This document shows positions 36,531 through 47,434 of a DNA stretch of 64,000 nucleotides, piece by piece. Below the pieces are notes generated by a model. The model was given only the letters and a program-made list of their open reading frames with translations, ran no database searches and was not told where the DNA came from. This DNA comes from Sebastes aleutianus (lineage: Eukaryota; Chordata; Actinopteri; Perciformes; Sebastidae): contig CAKAKS010000067.1 in the NCBI GenBank assembly GCA_916700875.1, positions 22,530,591 to 22,594,590 of the forward strand, given 5' to 3'. The position numbers were made by a program, and so were the translations under genes. Positions within the stretch are counted from its first letter, which is position 1. Every line of letters starts with the position of its first letter.

Positions 36531-37802
36531 AATCTGTTAATTAATTTACCCTAACCTTTATTTTAACCAAGAAACTATTACAAATGTATTGTTTATTATT
36601 TATTACAGTGATGGTGTTTGAATAGAGGATACATGTAGAATAAGTATCTGCACCTGAAGGGGATTAGAAGTAATGAGATGTGATTTGTTTCAATATATAT
36701 ACACTTCATACGACTTTAATTTGGAGAAAACCTTAACTAACAAAAACATGCATCGATGATAAAGAAAATGAAAATGAATATCCACAAGTCATCCTATTAA
36801 AGGGAATTTATAATTATCCATTCATTTTATTTTGTCTCTCAGCAACATCTCAAGATGCCTAGATGTTAAACATATTAATTATTTTAAGTAGGATTGAAGC
36901 CATGACTACACATCATATGCTGTGAGTAATAATGTGAAATCTGCCCTGTAGGCAGTAATGTGCAGTAACTGTGCTGTTTCACTCTGTTTAACCAGGAAAC
37001 AATAAATAGATGTGACTGTTCCCACTCTGTTTCCTAGAGATAACCAGCCTGTGTGCTTATGAAAAGTGAGGACGAATGATGCTTTATTTGCACAAGGAAA
37101 ACAAAGATAGTTTACCCCTCATCTTCATTACAATCAGTGGATAACTGCTATCATATGACACATACAGTTCACAGGCGTGTACAGTCATGCCATATGACTG
37201 GTGTTTTCTATTTATGTATATCCTGGTTCTGACCATGTGAAAAAGGGGTTATTTATAGCAAACGTCTAGGTCAGCATGTGAATGTCACTGACATTGAAAC
37301 TGTAGTACTGCACAAGTATTGGAATCCGTGAACGTTGAGCTGCTTTGTCACCCAGGTGAGTGTGATCGTTGAGCTTTACAAAGGCAGTTGGAGCTGCTCT
37401 TATACACTGGCTATAGTGTTTTGAATTTGCACAGCAGTTTGGAGCCTGTTAAACTGCAAGCGTCTTCTCTTTCGGTGTGTTTCATTTCTCTCGACGCTGG
37501 CTGTGTGGCTTGCTGATGAAAGGATAAAGGAGACCGTTTCATTGCAACTGCGTTGCTAGGAAACAGCTTGGGTTCAATTTGATAGGAACCAAGCTGCGAA
37601 CCAATTTCCTTCCTGTTGAGCTGTTGACATTTGCGAATGCTGCGACAGGAAATAAACCTGAAAACATTTATGATGTTCATGTTTGAGGAAAAAAACAAGT
37701 TGTGAAAAGCTAGATAGAGGCGTCACGAACATTGTCTATTTTTGTCTGAGCATCTGAGTGATGATCTGCTTTGTTGTGATGTTGTTAATGCAGGGAAGCA
37801 CC

Positions 37803-40037
37803 ATGCTGACCAGTATCACTGAAGGGATACTCTGCTGCCTGACTGGGAAGGCTGCCAGTCTGGTCTTGCCCCTGGAGACATCAGAACCCTCTGATGGTTT
37901 TGAGTTTGTGGAGGTGAAACCTGGGAGAGTCCTGCGAGTGCGGCACATCATCCCGGAGCGTCAGCCCGTAGTAACGGAAGAGCAAGTTGCAGGCAAGGAG
38001 AAGACGGATGGCGATGATGAGGACGGCTCTCCTGAGGATTATAACAACAGCAGCGCCGGCAGCAGCGTCCACTGCAAGAGGAAGATCACAGTCTACCGCA
38101 ACGGCCAGCTGGTGATCGAGAACCTCGGCGATGTTCTGCACTCTGAGATCCTGCAGTGTCAGGACGGGGATCTGGAGCCTTGCAGCACCGTAGAGGTAGA
38201 GCTGGCAGACTACAAAGAGATGCCCTCTTCTCCAGACCCCAACCCTGCTCCTCCTCCGGTTCCTCCACCCCATGGGGAACAGAAACCCGCTCCACCTCCT
38301 CGCCGCCGCCGTCGCAAGCCCAAGCGCACGGTGCAAATCGACTCGAAGAGGGTGATCTCAAGCTGCAAAGGGACGCACTCGGACGTGGCCCTGTTCTTTG
38401 TGCACGGCGTGGGAGGTTCTCTGGACATTTGGGGCAGCCAACTGGACTTCTTCTCTCGGCTGGGCTACGAGGTCATTGCGCCCGACCTGGCGGGGCACGG
38501 AGCCAGCACTGCCCCGCAGATTGCAGCTGCTTATACCTTTTATGCTCTTGCAGAGGACCTTCGTGCCATCTTTAAGAGATATGCTCGTAAACGCAACATC
38601 CTCATTGGCCACTCTTATGGGTGAGGATTTGTGACATGCATCTATCATCTATCTGTCTAGTAGTGATCAGCCTGCTGTTGTTAACATGCTTTACTCATCT
38701 CATTATATCTCTTCCAGGGTATCATTTTGCACCTTCCTGGCCCACGAATATCCTGATCTGGTCCATAAGGTGGTGATGATCAACGGAGGGGGTCCCACAG
38801 CTCTGGAGCCCAGCCTGTGCTCCATCTTCCAGCTGCCATCTTGTGTCCTGCACTGTCTGTCGCCCTGTCTGGCCTGGAGCTTTCTCAAGTAAGATCTGCA
38901 TTTGCACGGTGCCAAAATTGACACCAGAGACAGTGTCATACCACAGTATCCTCTTTCGTTGCTGACAAGCCTTGCTTGTTGATGTCAAAACATTTGGAAA
39001 ATTACATATAAAAAACCTTCCTCTCTCTTTTTCTAACCTTCAGAGCTGGATTTGCCCGTCAGGGTGCCAAAGAAAAGCAGCTGTTGAAGCAGGGCAATGC
39101 CTTCAACGTGTCTCCGTTTGTCCTGCGAGCCATGATGAGTGGCCAGTACTGGCCTGAGGGGGATGAGGTCTACCATGCCGAGCTCACTGTGCCCATCCTC
39201 CTGGTTCACGGCATGTGTGACAAGTTCGTGCCCATGGATGAGGACCAGCGCATGGCGGAGGTGAGTGATTTATCAGAAAGTGGGACAGAGCCGTAAAGTG
39301 TGGCGGGGGCAGTGGCCCCTTGACCCCCCTACATGGTCAAAGTATCAAAACGCTCGATCCACGGAGAAATACACACTGCCCGTGTTCAGAAACTTGAACT
39401 TGGACTTTCGTAACGTTGTGATGTCACAACTATACAGTCACCAGTAGAAGTGCCGCTAAACTCTGTGTAGATGACACACACACAGTGAGTCCCCGGCTGC
39501 AGTGATGCGGTGAAGACAGCAACAGCGCAGATGCAAAAGAGTGGAAAACGCTGACCAATCAGAATAGACTGGGCTTTTTTGGGAGGGGGGGTTAAAGAGA
39601 CAGGCGCTAAAACGGAGCGTTTCAGACAGAGGGTGAATACAGGTATATTCAGACAGACAGTATGAGAAAAATAATGTGTTTTTTGAACAATGATATATGT
39701 AAATATTCTCTAGTGGAAACCCAAAACACAAGTGTGAACCTGAAAATGAGCATGATATGTCTCCTTTAATATGAAATGTTTGCGTTGTAGTGTTACCGAT
39801 TGTAATGTTCTGCATTCCTTTTGGCTCCCTCTCTAGATCCTTCTGTTTGCGTTCCTGAAAGTTATCGAGGAGGGAAGTCACATGGTCATGATGGAGTGCC
39901 CCGACACCGTCAACACCCTCCTCCACGAGTTCTTTCTATGGGAGCCGGACATGTCCAGAAAAAACAGCAGCAAGACAGACACAGCACTCAGTGACTCTCT
40001 CCACACAGTGAAAATCAATAAGCCTGTGGACAAATAA
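37803..40037 (+). CDS. abhd8: Alpha/beta-hydrolase domain protein 8, 4 coding exons, complete
   Basis: Serine-hydrolase-fold protein of the ABHD8 family; the physiological substrate is poorly defined. Coding exons: 37803-38620, 38718-38888, 39044-39260, 39837-40037. The sum is 1407 bp (468 residues), in phase at each junction. The N-terminal 195 or so residues are low-complexity with a conserved FVEVKPGRVLR motif, an acidic patch, a Pro-rich stretch and a basic RRRRRKPKR cluster. The hydrolase domain follows: HGVGG oxyanion-hole motif (about 201-205), nucleophile elbow GHSYG (Ser about 271), acid Asp in HGMCDKFVP (about 389) and His in GSHMV (about 417), so the triad looks complete. The start at 37803 was chosen because an acceptor ends at 37793. 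The in-frame ATG at 37758 would lie in intron sequence. Human ABHD8 is slightly shorter (about 439). Head-to-head with mrpl34. Confidence 0.96.
39262..39775. mobile_element. Probable MITE in abhd8 intron 3
   Basis: Most of this intron is repeat-like: it contains ggcagtggccccttgaccc, a stretch with acttgaacttggactttcg, and ends aaatgagcatgatatgtctcctttaa, a word typical of short fish MITEs that end in a tttaa context. I could not define both terminal repeats, so the boundaries are those of the anomalous stretch. Confidence 0.4.
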
Positions 40038-42060
40038 CCAACGAGGAGACTAGTTTTATAAGCAGAAGGCCTTTTGTGGCATGTGTTCTTAAGGCTGCTC
40101 CTAGGCTGAGAGCTGTTATAAACAGGGCCAAATCTTAAGGATGCGGACGGCCACTGGTGCTCCAAGATAAAGCAGGACTTAGGCATGGCGCCGACCAGAG
40201 AACGATGGAACGAACATAGAGATGAGGGGAATGGATGCAAATACGCACAGTCAGTTTCTGCTTCGCTTTTTGATACCAGTTTGTGCTCCATCGCGTCATG
40301 TTTGCAAAACGACACCTGGAGTACTGTGCCCATTCGTGATTTGTCTGTGAAATGTATCCGGCGAAGAACTGACTACAACAACATGCAACAAGCATTAAAT
40401 CCATGAAATGGTGTGTGAATTCCCTCACTTTAAATATTCTGTAAAGTACTGCAGAGCTTCTGTTATACCTTTACAAAGTGGTTATTAATCTTGCACCTGC
40501 TTTTAGTAGGCAACTGGCAAAATGATATGTAGCGAATTGAGGAATTACATGTCTGATTTGCCAGTATGATGGGGAAGGACAGCTTATAAAAAAACTCAAG
40601 TGTTGATAATAACAGTTTATTATCAAATACTGACCGGATAGTATTGGGACATGGGTTAAAGATATTAAATATATACCGATGTACGTGCAAAATGTAACTA
40701 ATAAGTGCACCAAAAGCATACATAAATGATTATATCATGCCATAACCACATCCATACAATGTGCAGTGTGCGCCATCTCAAACATGAAGACTCACAATCA
40801 CAGCTATTGTCAATAAAATTGGCTCATCTATTTCCAAACTACAGCAATATATTTTCCATATATTGAACTCTAATATAAAATCCAAAAAGTTATATGTGCG
40901 TCCATGTTAAGTGCAATGTAACCAACTCATCAATTCATAGTTGCATGAAATTTAAGTAATATTCAGCAAGAGATTTATATGAGCTGGTTGCAAAAACAGA
41001 TGTAAACAAACATGGATGCTAAAGGGTTCTCCTCCTTTATTGCAATAGTATATAATATCCTAAGGATACAAAGTACCGAGGCCCTGCATGAGTTCAGAAT
41101 ATGAAAGAGGGTTGTGTCAGACAGTTGCAATATATTCTCATATTGAAAAATTCCCTGTGCACTTCTCTCTAATCAAATGAGTGTTCCTTTTAATGTGTAA
41201 GTATTATTGTTGCCTTTATTTTGAAATAACAGCTACTGCCATATAGAATATTGTGGTTGTATTGACCGCTTTAAGCTGCTGAGTGTGTTCTCTTACTACT
41301 CTCAAGTCTATCATATTTATATATTATATAGTGTCAGATAGAAAGAATGATCTAAACATTATGCTCACTGAAAGACATTCATTCACGGGTGCTGCTTTGT
41401 CTCATAGTGGGACAGTAAGGAGCGAGTAAAAAGCACAGTCTAATATGCTCCCTGACAGTGCATATCCGTTGACTGGATACTCTTTTGAGAAGCAAACGGT
41501 GGATTTTGGTGGATTTGAGAGTGGGAGTCCAAAGCTTAAAATCAAATATGAGTCAGCCAAAGGACAAAGTCCCCTAAAAAGTGGAACATTTGTACTGACC
41601 ATGCTGGTCTGTTATATATGCATTTTGACAGGATGCTGATGCAACATGACTGGTCTTATGCAACTGATACAAAATAGAGAGAAACAGAGTGGACATAAAC
41701 TGACTAGACACTGACATCTCAAAAACACTATATATTCTCTATGGACTTTCCAAAAACCAACAAGTGCTGCTGATGCAATGTACCATATGTCTCCTTTGGT
41801 CAGTAAAACTGTATGGACAACAGGGTGCACATGTACTTCCTCTTATGCTAAAAGTGTGCATATACAAATTGTCAGTGCTCATGTGTGCTATATCTTTTTG
41901 TGGTTAACAAGATGTGTTAATGTTATTGTTGCATTTATTCACGGGAATCATAATATATGCACTGCCTAAATGTAGATGCATATAACATTATAGCCTATCG
42001 AAACAGTTGGATTCAGTGTATGAATGTGCCTTTCCTGGCATGAAATAAAACCGATGTTCA
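40038..42060 (+). other. Probable abhd8 3'UTR with poly(A) signal
   Basis: About 2 kb after the abhd8 stop has no coding exon that I can support, is AT-rich and free of the inverted-repeat elements that crowd neighbouring DNA. AATAAA occurs at 42044-42049 just before a GT-rich tract (TTTGTTTGTTTG at about 42080), which fits a cleavage/polyadenylation site. A long 3'UTR is inferred from this. Confidence 0.45.
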
Positions 42061-42613
42061 CAGTCTACGGGTGATTTCACTTGTTTGTTTGTTTGTTTGC
42101 AGTAATAGTCTGTTTTCCTTTATTCAGTGTTGATAACAGCATCACCGTAATTACATGAACGCAATTTACACACAAAAAATGTAGGAATTTAAAAAAAAAA
42201 GAGATAAAAAAGAAGGTAGATGAGATTATTACCTCATTGTGATCATTTCATAAGGCCTGAAACTGTTGGTGTAAGTGTTATGGTTTGAGGCAGGATACAA
42301 CCACATTAATATTTTAAGATTATCAAACTATTTTAAATAAATGCCATTTATTTGCCTAATTTAATCAATTCCCCCCAAAAATCCACATGGACGTTGTTAT
42401 CTCTATTGTCGTTTCAATTTTGTCTGTCAGTGCCAGAGATAGGCTACAAAATTGTAAATGGTTAACTGATTACCTTGTGATCAGTAAGAAATAGATGGTT
42501 GAGTTGAAGCATCACTAAAACATTAATATGTTTGAAACAACCAAAGCTCAATTCTGAATAGCCTGGACATCTTTTTGTTGGACCATGTAATTTTCTTAAT
42601 ATTAGAAGATCTT

Positions 42614-44617
42614 TCTTCCCATATATAATTTAAAACCAAAGTGCAGCAACATAGACAATTTATTGGTTAATTTAAGTTATTATTTACAGTCGTTATAAAA
42701 AGATTTAAACTAGTGTTTTAATCATTTTTTTTTTTAAATATATATTCTATATTTAGACCATATATTGGTTAATTTAAGTTCATATTTACAGTCATTACAA
42801 AAAGATTTAAACTAGTGTTTCAATCACTTTAATTTAAATTTTTTAAATATATATTCTATTTCTAGACAATATATTGGTTAATTTAAGTTAATATTTACAG
42901 TCATTACAAAAAGATTTAAACTAGTGTTTTAATCATTTTAATTTTAATTTTTTAAATATATATTCTATTTCTAGACAATATATTGGTTAATTTAAGTTAA
43001 TATTTACAGTCATTACAAAAAGATTTTAACTAGTGTTTTAATAATTTTTATTTTATTTTTTTAAATAGATATTCTATTTCTAGACAATATATTGGTTAAT
43101 TTAAGTTAATTTAAGTCATTACAAAAAGATTTAAACTAGTGTTTTAATAATTAAAATTTAAATTTTTTAAATATATATTCTATCTATTTATTCTATAAAT
43201 CTTTTTGTAATGACTGTAAATATTAACTTAAATTAACCAATATATTGTCTATGTTGCTGCACTTTGGTTTTAAATGATATATGGGAAGAGAGATTACAAA
43301 AAGATTTAAACTAGTGTTTTAATCATTTTAATTTTTTTTATTTATATATTCTATTTCTAGACAATATATTGGTTAAATTTAAACTAGTGTTTTAATAATT
43401 TTAATTTAATTTTATATATATATATTCTATTTCTAGACAATATATTGGTTAAATTTAAACTAGTGTTTTAATAATTTTAATTTATTTTTTTATATATATA
43501 TATTCTATTTCTAGACAATATATTGGTTAATTTAAGTTAATATTTACAGTCATTACAAAAAGATTTAAACTAGTGTTTTAATCATTTTAATTTTAATTTT
43601 TTAAATATATATTCTATTTCTAGACAATATATTGGTTAAATTTAAACTAGTGTTTTAATCATTTTAATTTATTTTTATATATATATATATTCTATTTCTA
43701 GACAATATATTGGTTAATTTAAGTTAATATTTACAGTCATTACAAAAAGATTCAAACTAGTGTTTTAATCATTTTAATTTTAATTTTTTAAATATATATT
43801 CTATTTCTAGACAATATATTGGTTAAATTTAAACTAGTGTTTTAATAATTTTAATTTTAATTTTTTAAATATATATTCTATTTCTAGACAATATATTGGT
43901 TGATTTAAGTTAACATTTACAGTCATTACAAAAAGATTTAAACTAGTGTTTTATTCATTTTAATTTTATATATTTATTATATATATATTATATTTCTAGT
44001 GTTTAATAATTTTAATTTTAATTTGTTTTAATATATATTCTATTTCTAGTGTTTTAATCATTTTAATTTTAATTGTTTTAAATATATATTCTATTTCTAG
44101 TGTTTTAATCATTTTAATTTTAATTGTTTTAAATATATATTCTATTTCTAGTGTTTTAATCATTTTAATTTTAATTGTTTTAATATATATTCTATTTCTA
44201 GTGTTTTAATCATTTTAATTTTAATTGTTTTAATATATATTCTATTTCTAGTGTTTTAATCATTTTAATTTTAATTGTTTTAAATATATATTCTATTTCT
44301 AGTGTTTAATAATTTTAATTTTAATTTGTTTTAATATATATTCTATTTCTAGTGTTTAATAATTTTAATTTTAATTGTTTTAAATATATATTCTATTTCT
44401 AGTGTTTAATAATTTTAATTTTAATTTGTTTTAATATATATTCTATTTCTAGTGTTTTAATCATTTTAATTTTAATTGTTTTAATATATATTCTATTTCT
44501 AGTGTTTTAATCATTTTAATTTTAATTGTTTTAAATATATATTCTATTTCTAGTGTTTTAATCATTTTAATTTTAATTGTTTTAAATATATATTCTATTT
44601 CTAGTGTTTTAGACGTG
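42614..44617. repeat. AT-rich tandem-repeat array (110-bp then 50-bp units) with inverted segment
   Basis: About 2 kb of extremely AT-rich satellite. From about 42,650 to 43,970 the unit is roughly 108-110 bp and contains tagacaatatattggtt, a tttacagtcattac segment and a tctatttctag box. Some units are deleted to about 60 bp. From about 43,980 to 44,617 a shorter 50-51 bp subunit repeats about 12 times, each with tctatttctagtgttttaat. The stretch 43198-43289 is the reverse complement of 42614-42706, the left edge of the array. The array ends 3' of a final ctagtgtttt at 44608-44617, immediately before the kdm4a 5' region. Confidence 0.92.
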
Positions 44618-44639
44618 GCTCTGAGCTCTGAATCCATCA

Positions 44640-45120
44640 TGCTCTGACGCGCCATCAGAGCCGCCCTCTGATTGGCTGAGCGTGTCCCATGCGTGTTGTG
44701 GTAAACAAAATCCGAGATGCGTGTGCATGCGTAGAAGTGGAGTAATGGAGGATAGTGATCTATTCACGGGGGGCTTAGTTTAGCAAGCTGTCTTCCTTCT
44801 TTCATGTTCGCGACTGCTGTTAATCTATTGATTTACGAGGTGTTTTACAACGCAACGGAACAACGTCTGAATCAACGTAAAGGAAGCAGTAAGTAACGCT
44901 ACTTGCACGTCGAGTTTACGTCAACGGTCGTTCCAGAATGTTAGCTTCTTTAAACTCACAATGCTAATCTGATAGCTAAGGAACTGCTAACGTCGATGCT
45001 AACGGCAAGGCTTATAGAAGGAGGCTAGGACACGCGTCATCAATATGTCATAGCGACGGGGTACCACACGTGCGCAGTAAAATCTGGTCTACACTGCGCA
45101 TGCGTAATACCCATATCCCA
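44640..45120 (+). promoter_or_regulatory. Likely kdm4a promoter and non-coding first exon
   Basis: The sequence changes abruptly from AT-rich satellite to CpG-containing DNA at 44618. A CCAAT-type box (ctgattggctgagcg, about 44669) precedes a likely non-coding exon that ends at 44888 with GCA|GTAAGTAA. NRF-1-like motifs lie around it: gcgtgtgcatgcgta near 44719, acgtgcgcag near 45069 and tgcgcatgcgt near 45099. The coding exon acceptor (ctgcag, ending 47413) shows that an upstream leader exon must exist. The start of transcription was not determined. Confidence 0.5.
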
Positions 45121-46478
45121 ATACCTAACCTCTTTCTATAGGCCTTGGCTAACGGACGGGTGTAGTCTATTTCCTGGAATAGATATCACTTGACTTGGTA
45201 CGAATGGTACTTTCACTTTGTGTGTGTCTGTCAAACTTAACTCAAACAAATTGTTGAACGTCGCTTATAGGAATAAGGTAGCTATATTTTCTATATCCTC
45301 ACAAAGTCGTATGAACGCTAGCTCTGTCTCTAAGTTTGCTAACGGCTCGTTATGTAGCTATGGTGATGTCTGTAATGCAGGAAGTAGTCCGATCCCATCA
45401 CGGTGTTAACGTGAATTAGCTAATGTTAGCTTGTCTTATGACTTTTTCCCTTTGAGACAAGTTTGAGTGGTAAGTTCACTCTAATTGTGCACTACTATAT
45501 TCGTGACCAGACTTAAATGTGACTTGAATACTAGTGAAAACATGTATGCTATCACACTAGCTAATGCTATGTGTCATTGCATTATACAATGTTTCCTGAG
45601 CAAGTTAGCACAATGTGCTAACGTTAGCTGGCTGGCTGCTGTGCTTCCACATTGGGGCCGAATTAAAGAGACGCGGGCTGCAACCAATCAGGGCTGCTTA
45701 TAGATGCTCCCAGTCCTTTCCAGGCTAGATTGGTCCCCGCCACAGCGAGGAAACGAATACAAACACGCACCATAGCCTACAGTATGCTCTCTCTACTATT
45801 CAGAACCAGAGATATTGAGAGTATAACATTGTAGGAGTAGTGTTCAGTGTATGAAACCAATTATTTCATTTCATTTTTTTCATTTCATTTTAAAAATTGA
45901 TTTCGAACATGTAGAATATAAAAAAATATTTTTTTTTAAATAAAGAAAAATAATGATCATACCAACAAGTCGACAGTCAGAAACAAGTAGTATTTACATA
46001 CAATGAAAAGCGTAAGAAAAATAAATTGTCAAACACTTCATGCCTTGATTTACATATTCAAAAAGGAGTGAGAAGAAGTATAAACTTATTTAATCCCAGC
46101 CCTTCTCCAAAAGTCAATTATTAATTATTAACCAGCTTCCTTATTGACCCATACATATACTCTAATTAAATTTTCCTAAATTTTTCTAACTATAATTATT
46201 TTTTATAATTATTCTAACTATAATTATTACCTTTAATCTGTGTCATACAGAAATATAAATTAATTACTGATATAATTATCCTTATCAAATATATAAATTT
46301 GTTATCAATCCAGAATACCAATTCATTACTTATAATACAACTTAATCACAATACCAATTCATTACTTACATGTTTATCTTAATCATATTGACTATTTGTT
46401 ATCTTTTCATATGTGTGCAAATTATTATTTATAATATACAATTTATAATATACAATATTCACATGCAATACAACCCGC

Positions 46479-46491
46479 AATATATATATAA

Positions 46492-46523
<32 letters not shown>

Positions 46524-46535
46524 TTATATATATAC
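46479..46535. repeat. (TA)n microsatellite in kdm4a intron 1
   Basis: A run of TA dinucleotides with gtatata interruptions. No coding meaning. Confidence 0.9.
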
Positions 46536-46691
46536 TTAAAGATGTATTAAGCAGTTATCACTCAGGTTGCCAAGTATGTTGAAATGTTAGCTAATACGAT
46601 CAGCAAGCAGTTTGGGTACTCTTGAAAATAAATGTGCAGAAATACAAAATGTTATATTATTATTATGGCTACTTGCTTAATATTGTTTTAA

Positions 46692-47001
46692 TCAGAATCG
46701 GAAATACTTTATTGATCCCTGGGGGTGGGATTTGGATGTTACAGTTGCTCTCATATAAACATAAACATAAAACATAAAAATATTACATTTATTTATTGCA
46801 CATACTACATTTATTTATTGACGGACTGCACACACTATGTTCACTCATTCACTCTTTATCTTTTATATCTCTATTATTGTTTTTATAATTTTTGTATACC
46901 TTTACCTCTCCTGTGTTTCACTCTGTTTGCTGATGTTGCTGCTTTGACACCTGAATTTCCCTCCGGGGATTAATAAAGGTTCATCTTATCTTATCTTATC
47001 T
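46692..47001 (+). mobile_element. LINE 3' tail with (ATCTT)n end in kdm4a intron 1
   Basis: From about 46785 it matches 7358-7582. It begins at 46692 with cagaatcggaaatactttat, which resembles the reverse complement of a related LINE tail, so the element looks like two tails facing outward. Confidence 0.7.
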
Positions 47002-47434
47002 CATAAAGAAATGGACGAAAATAGAAATAAAGGAGTATGTAACATGTAAATTATGTACATAATGCTACATTATATCCCATAATATATGTAGAGAAATTTA
47101 AGTAACAATAAAATAAAAGTAATAAATCAGAATATAAGAAATATGTGCATTAAGACACAATATATAACATATAACCACAGTGCAAATAAGTAAATACAAA
47201 ATGCTGAAAAGTGGTGGAAATAAGTTAAGAAGTAATTATTTAAATGTTGATAATTGTTCAATTAATAAACTATAGGGGTGCAGACCAAAAAAGACAGGAT
47301 CCAGTTAAAAATGTCTGGCTGTAGGTAGAAAACGAATAAAGGAATAGCTGAAATACATACTCAATATTGATATCGCATCATAAAATCACAATTTCTCCAT
47401 TTACAATCTGCAGGAGCTGCCATTGAGTTTTGGG

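Noticed and set aside
37758..37802. Upstream in-frame ATG extending abhd8 by 15 codons
   Set aside because: A clear splice acceptor ends at 37793, so that ATG would be in intron; the 37803 ATG begins the expected MLTSITEG start.
37881..38361. 151- and 91-codon minus-strand frames over abhd8 exon 1
   Set aside because: Antisense shadows of a GC-rich coding exon; no domain and no splice support.
42614..44617. Regular 50-bp spacing considered as a CRISPR-like array
   Set aside because: Whole units repeat, with no unique spacers, in a vertebrate genome; it is a satellite.
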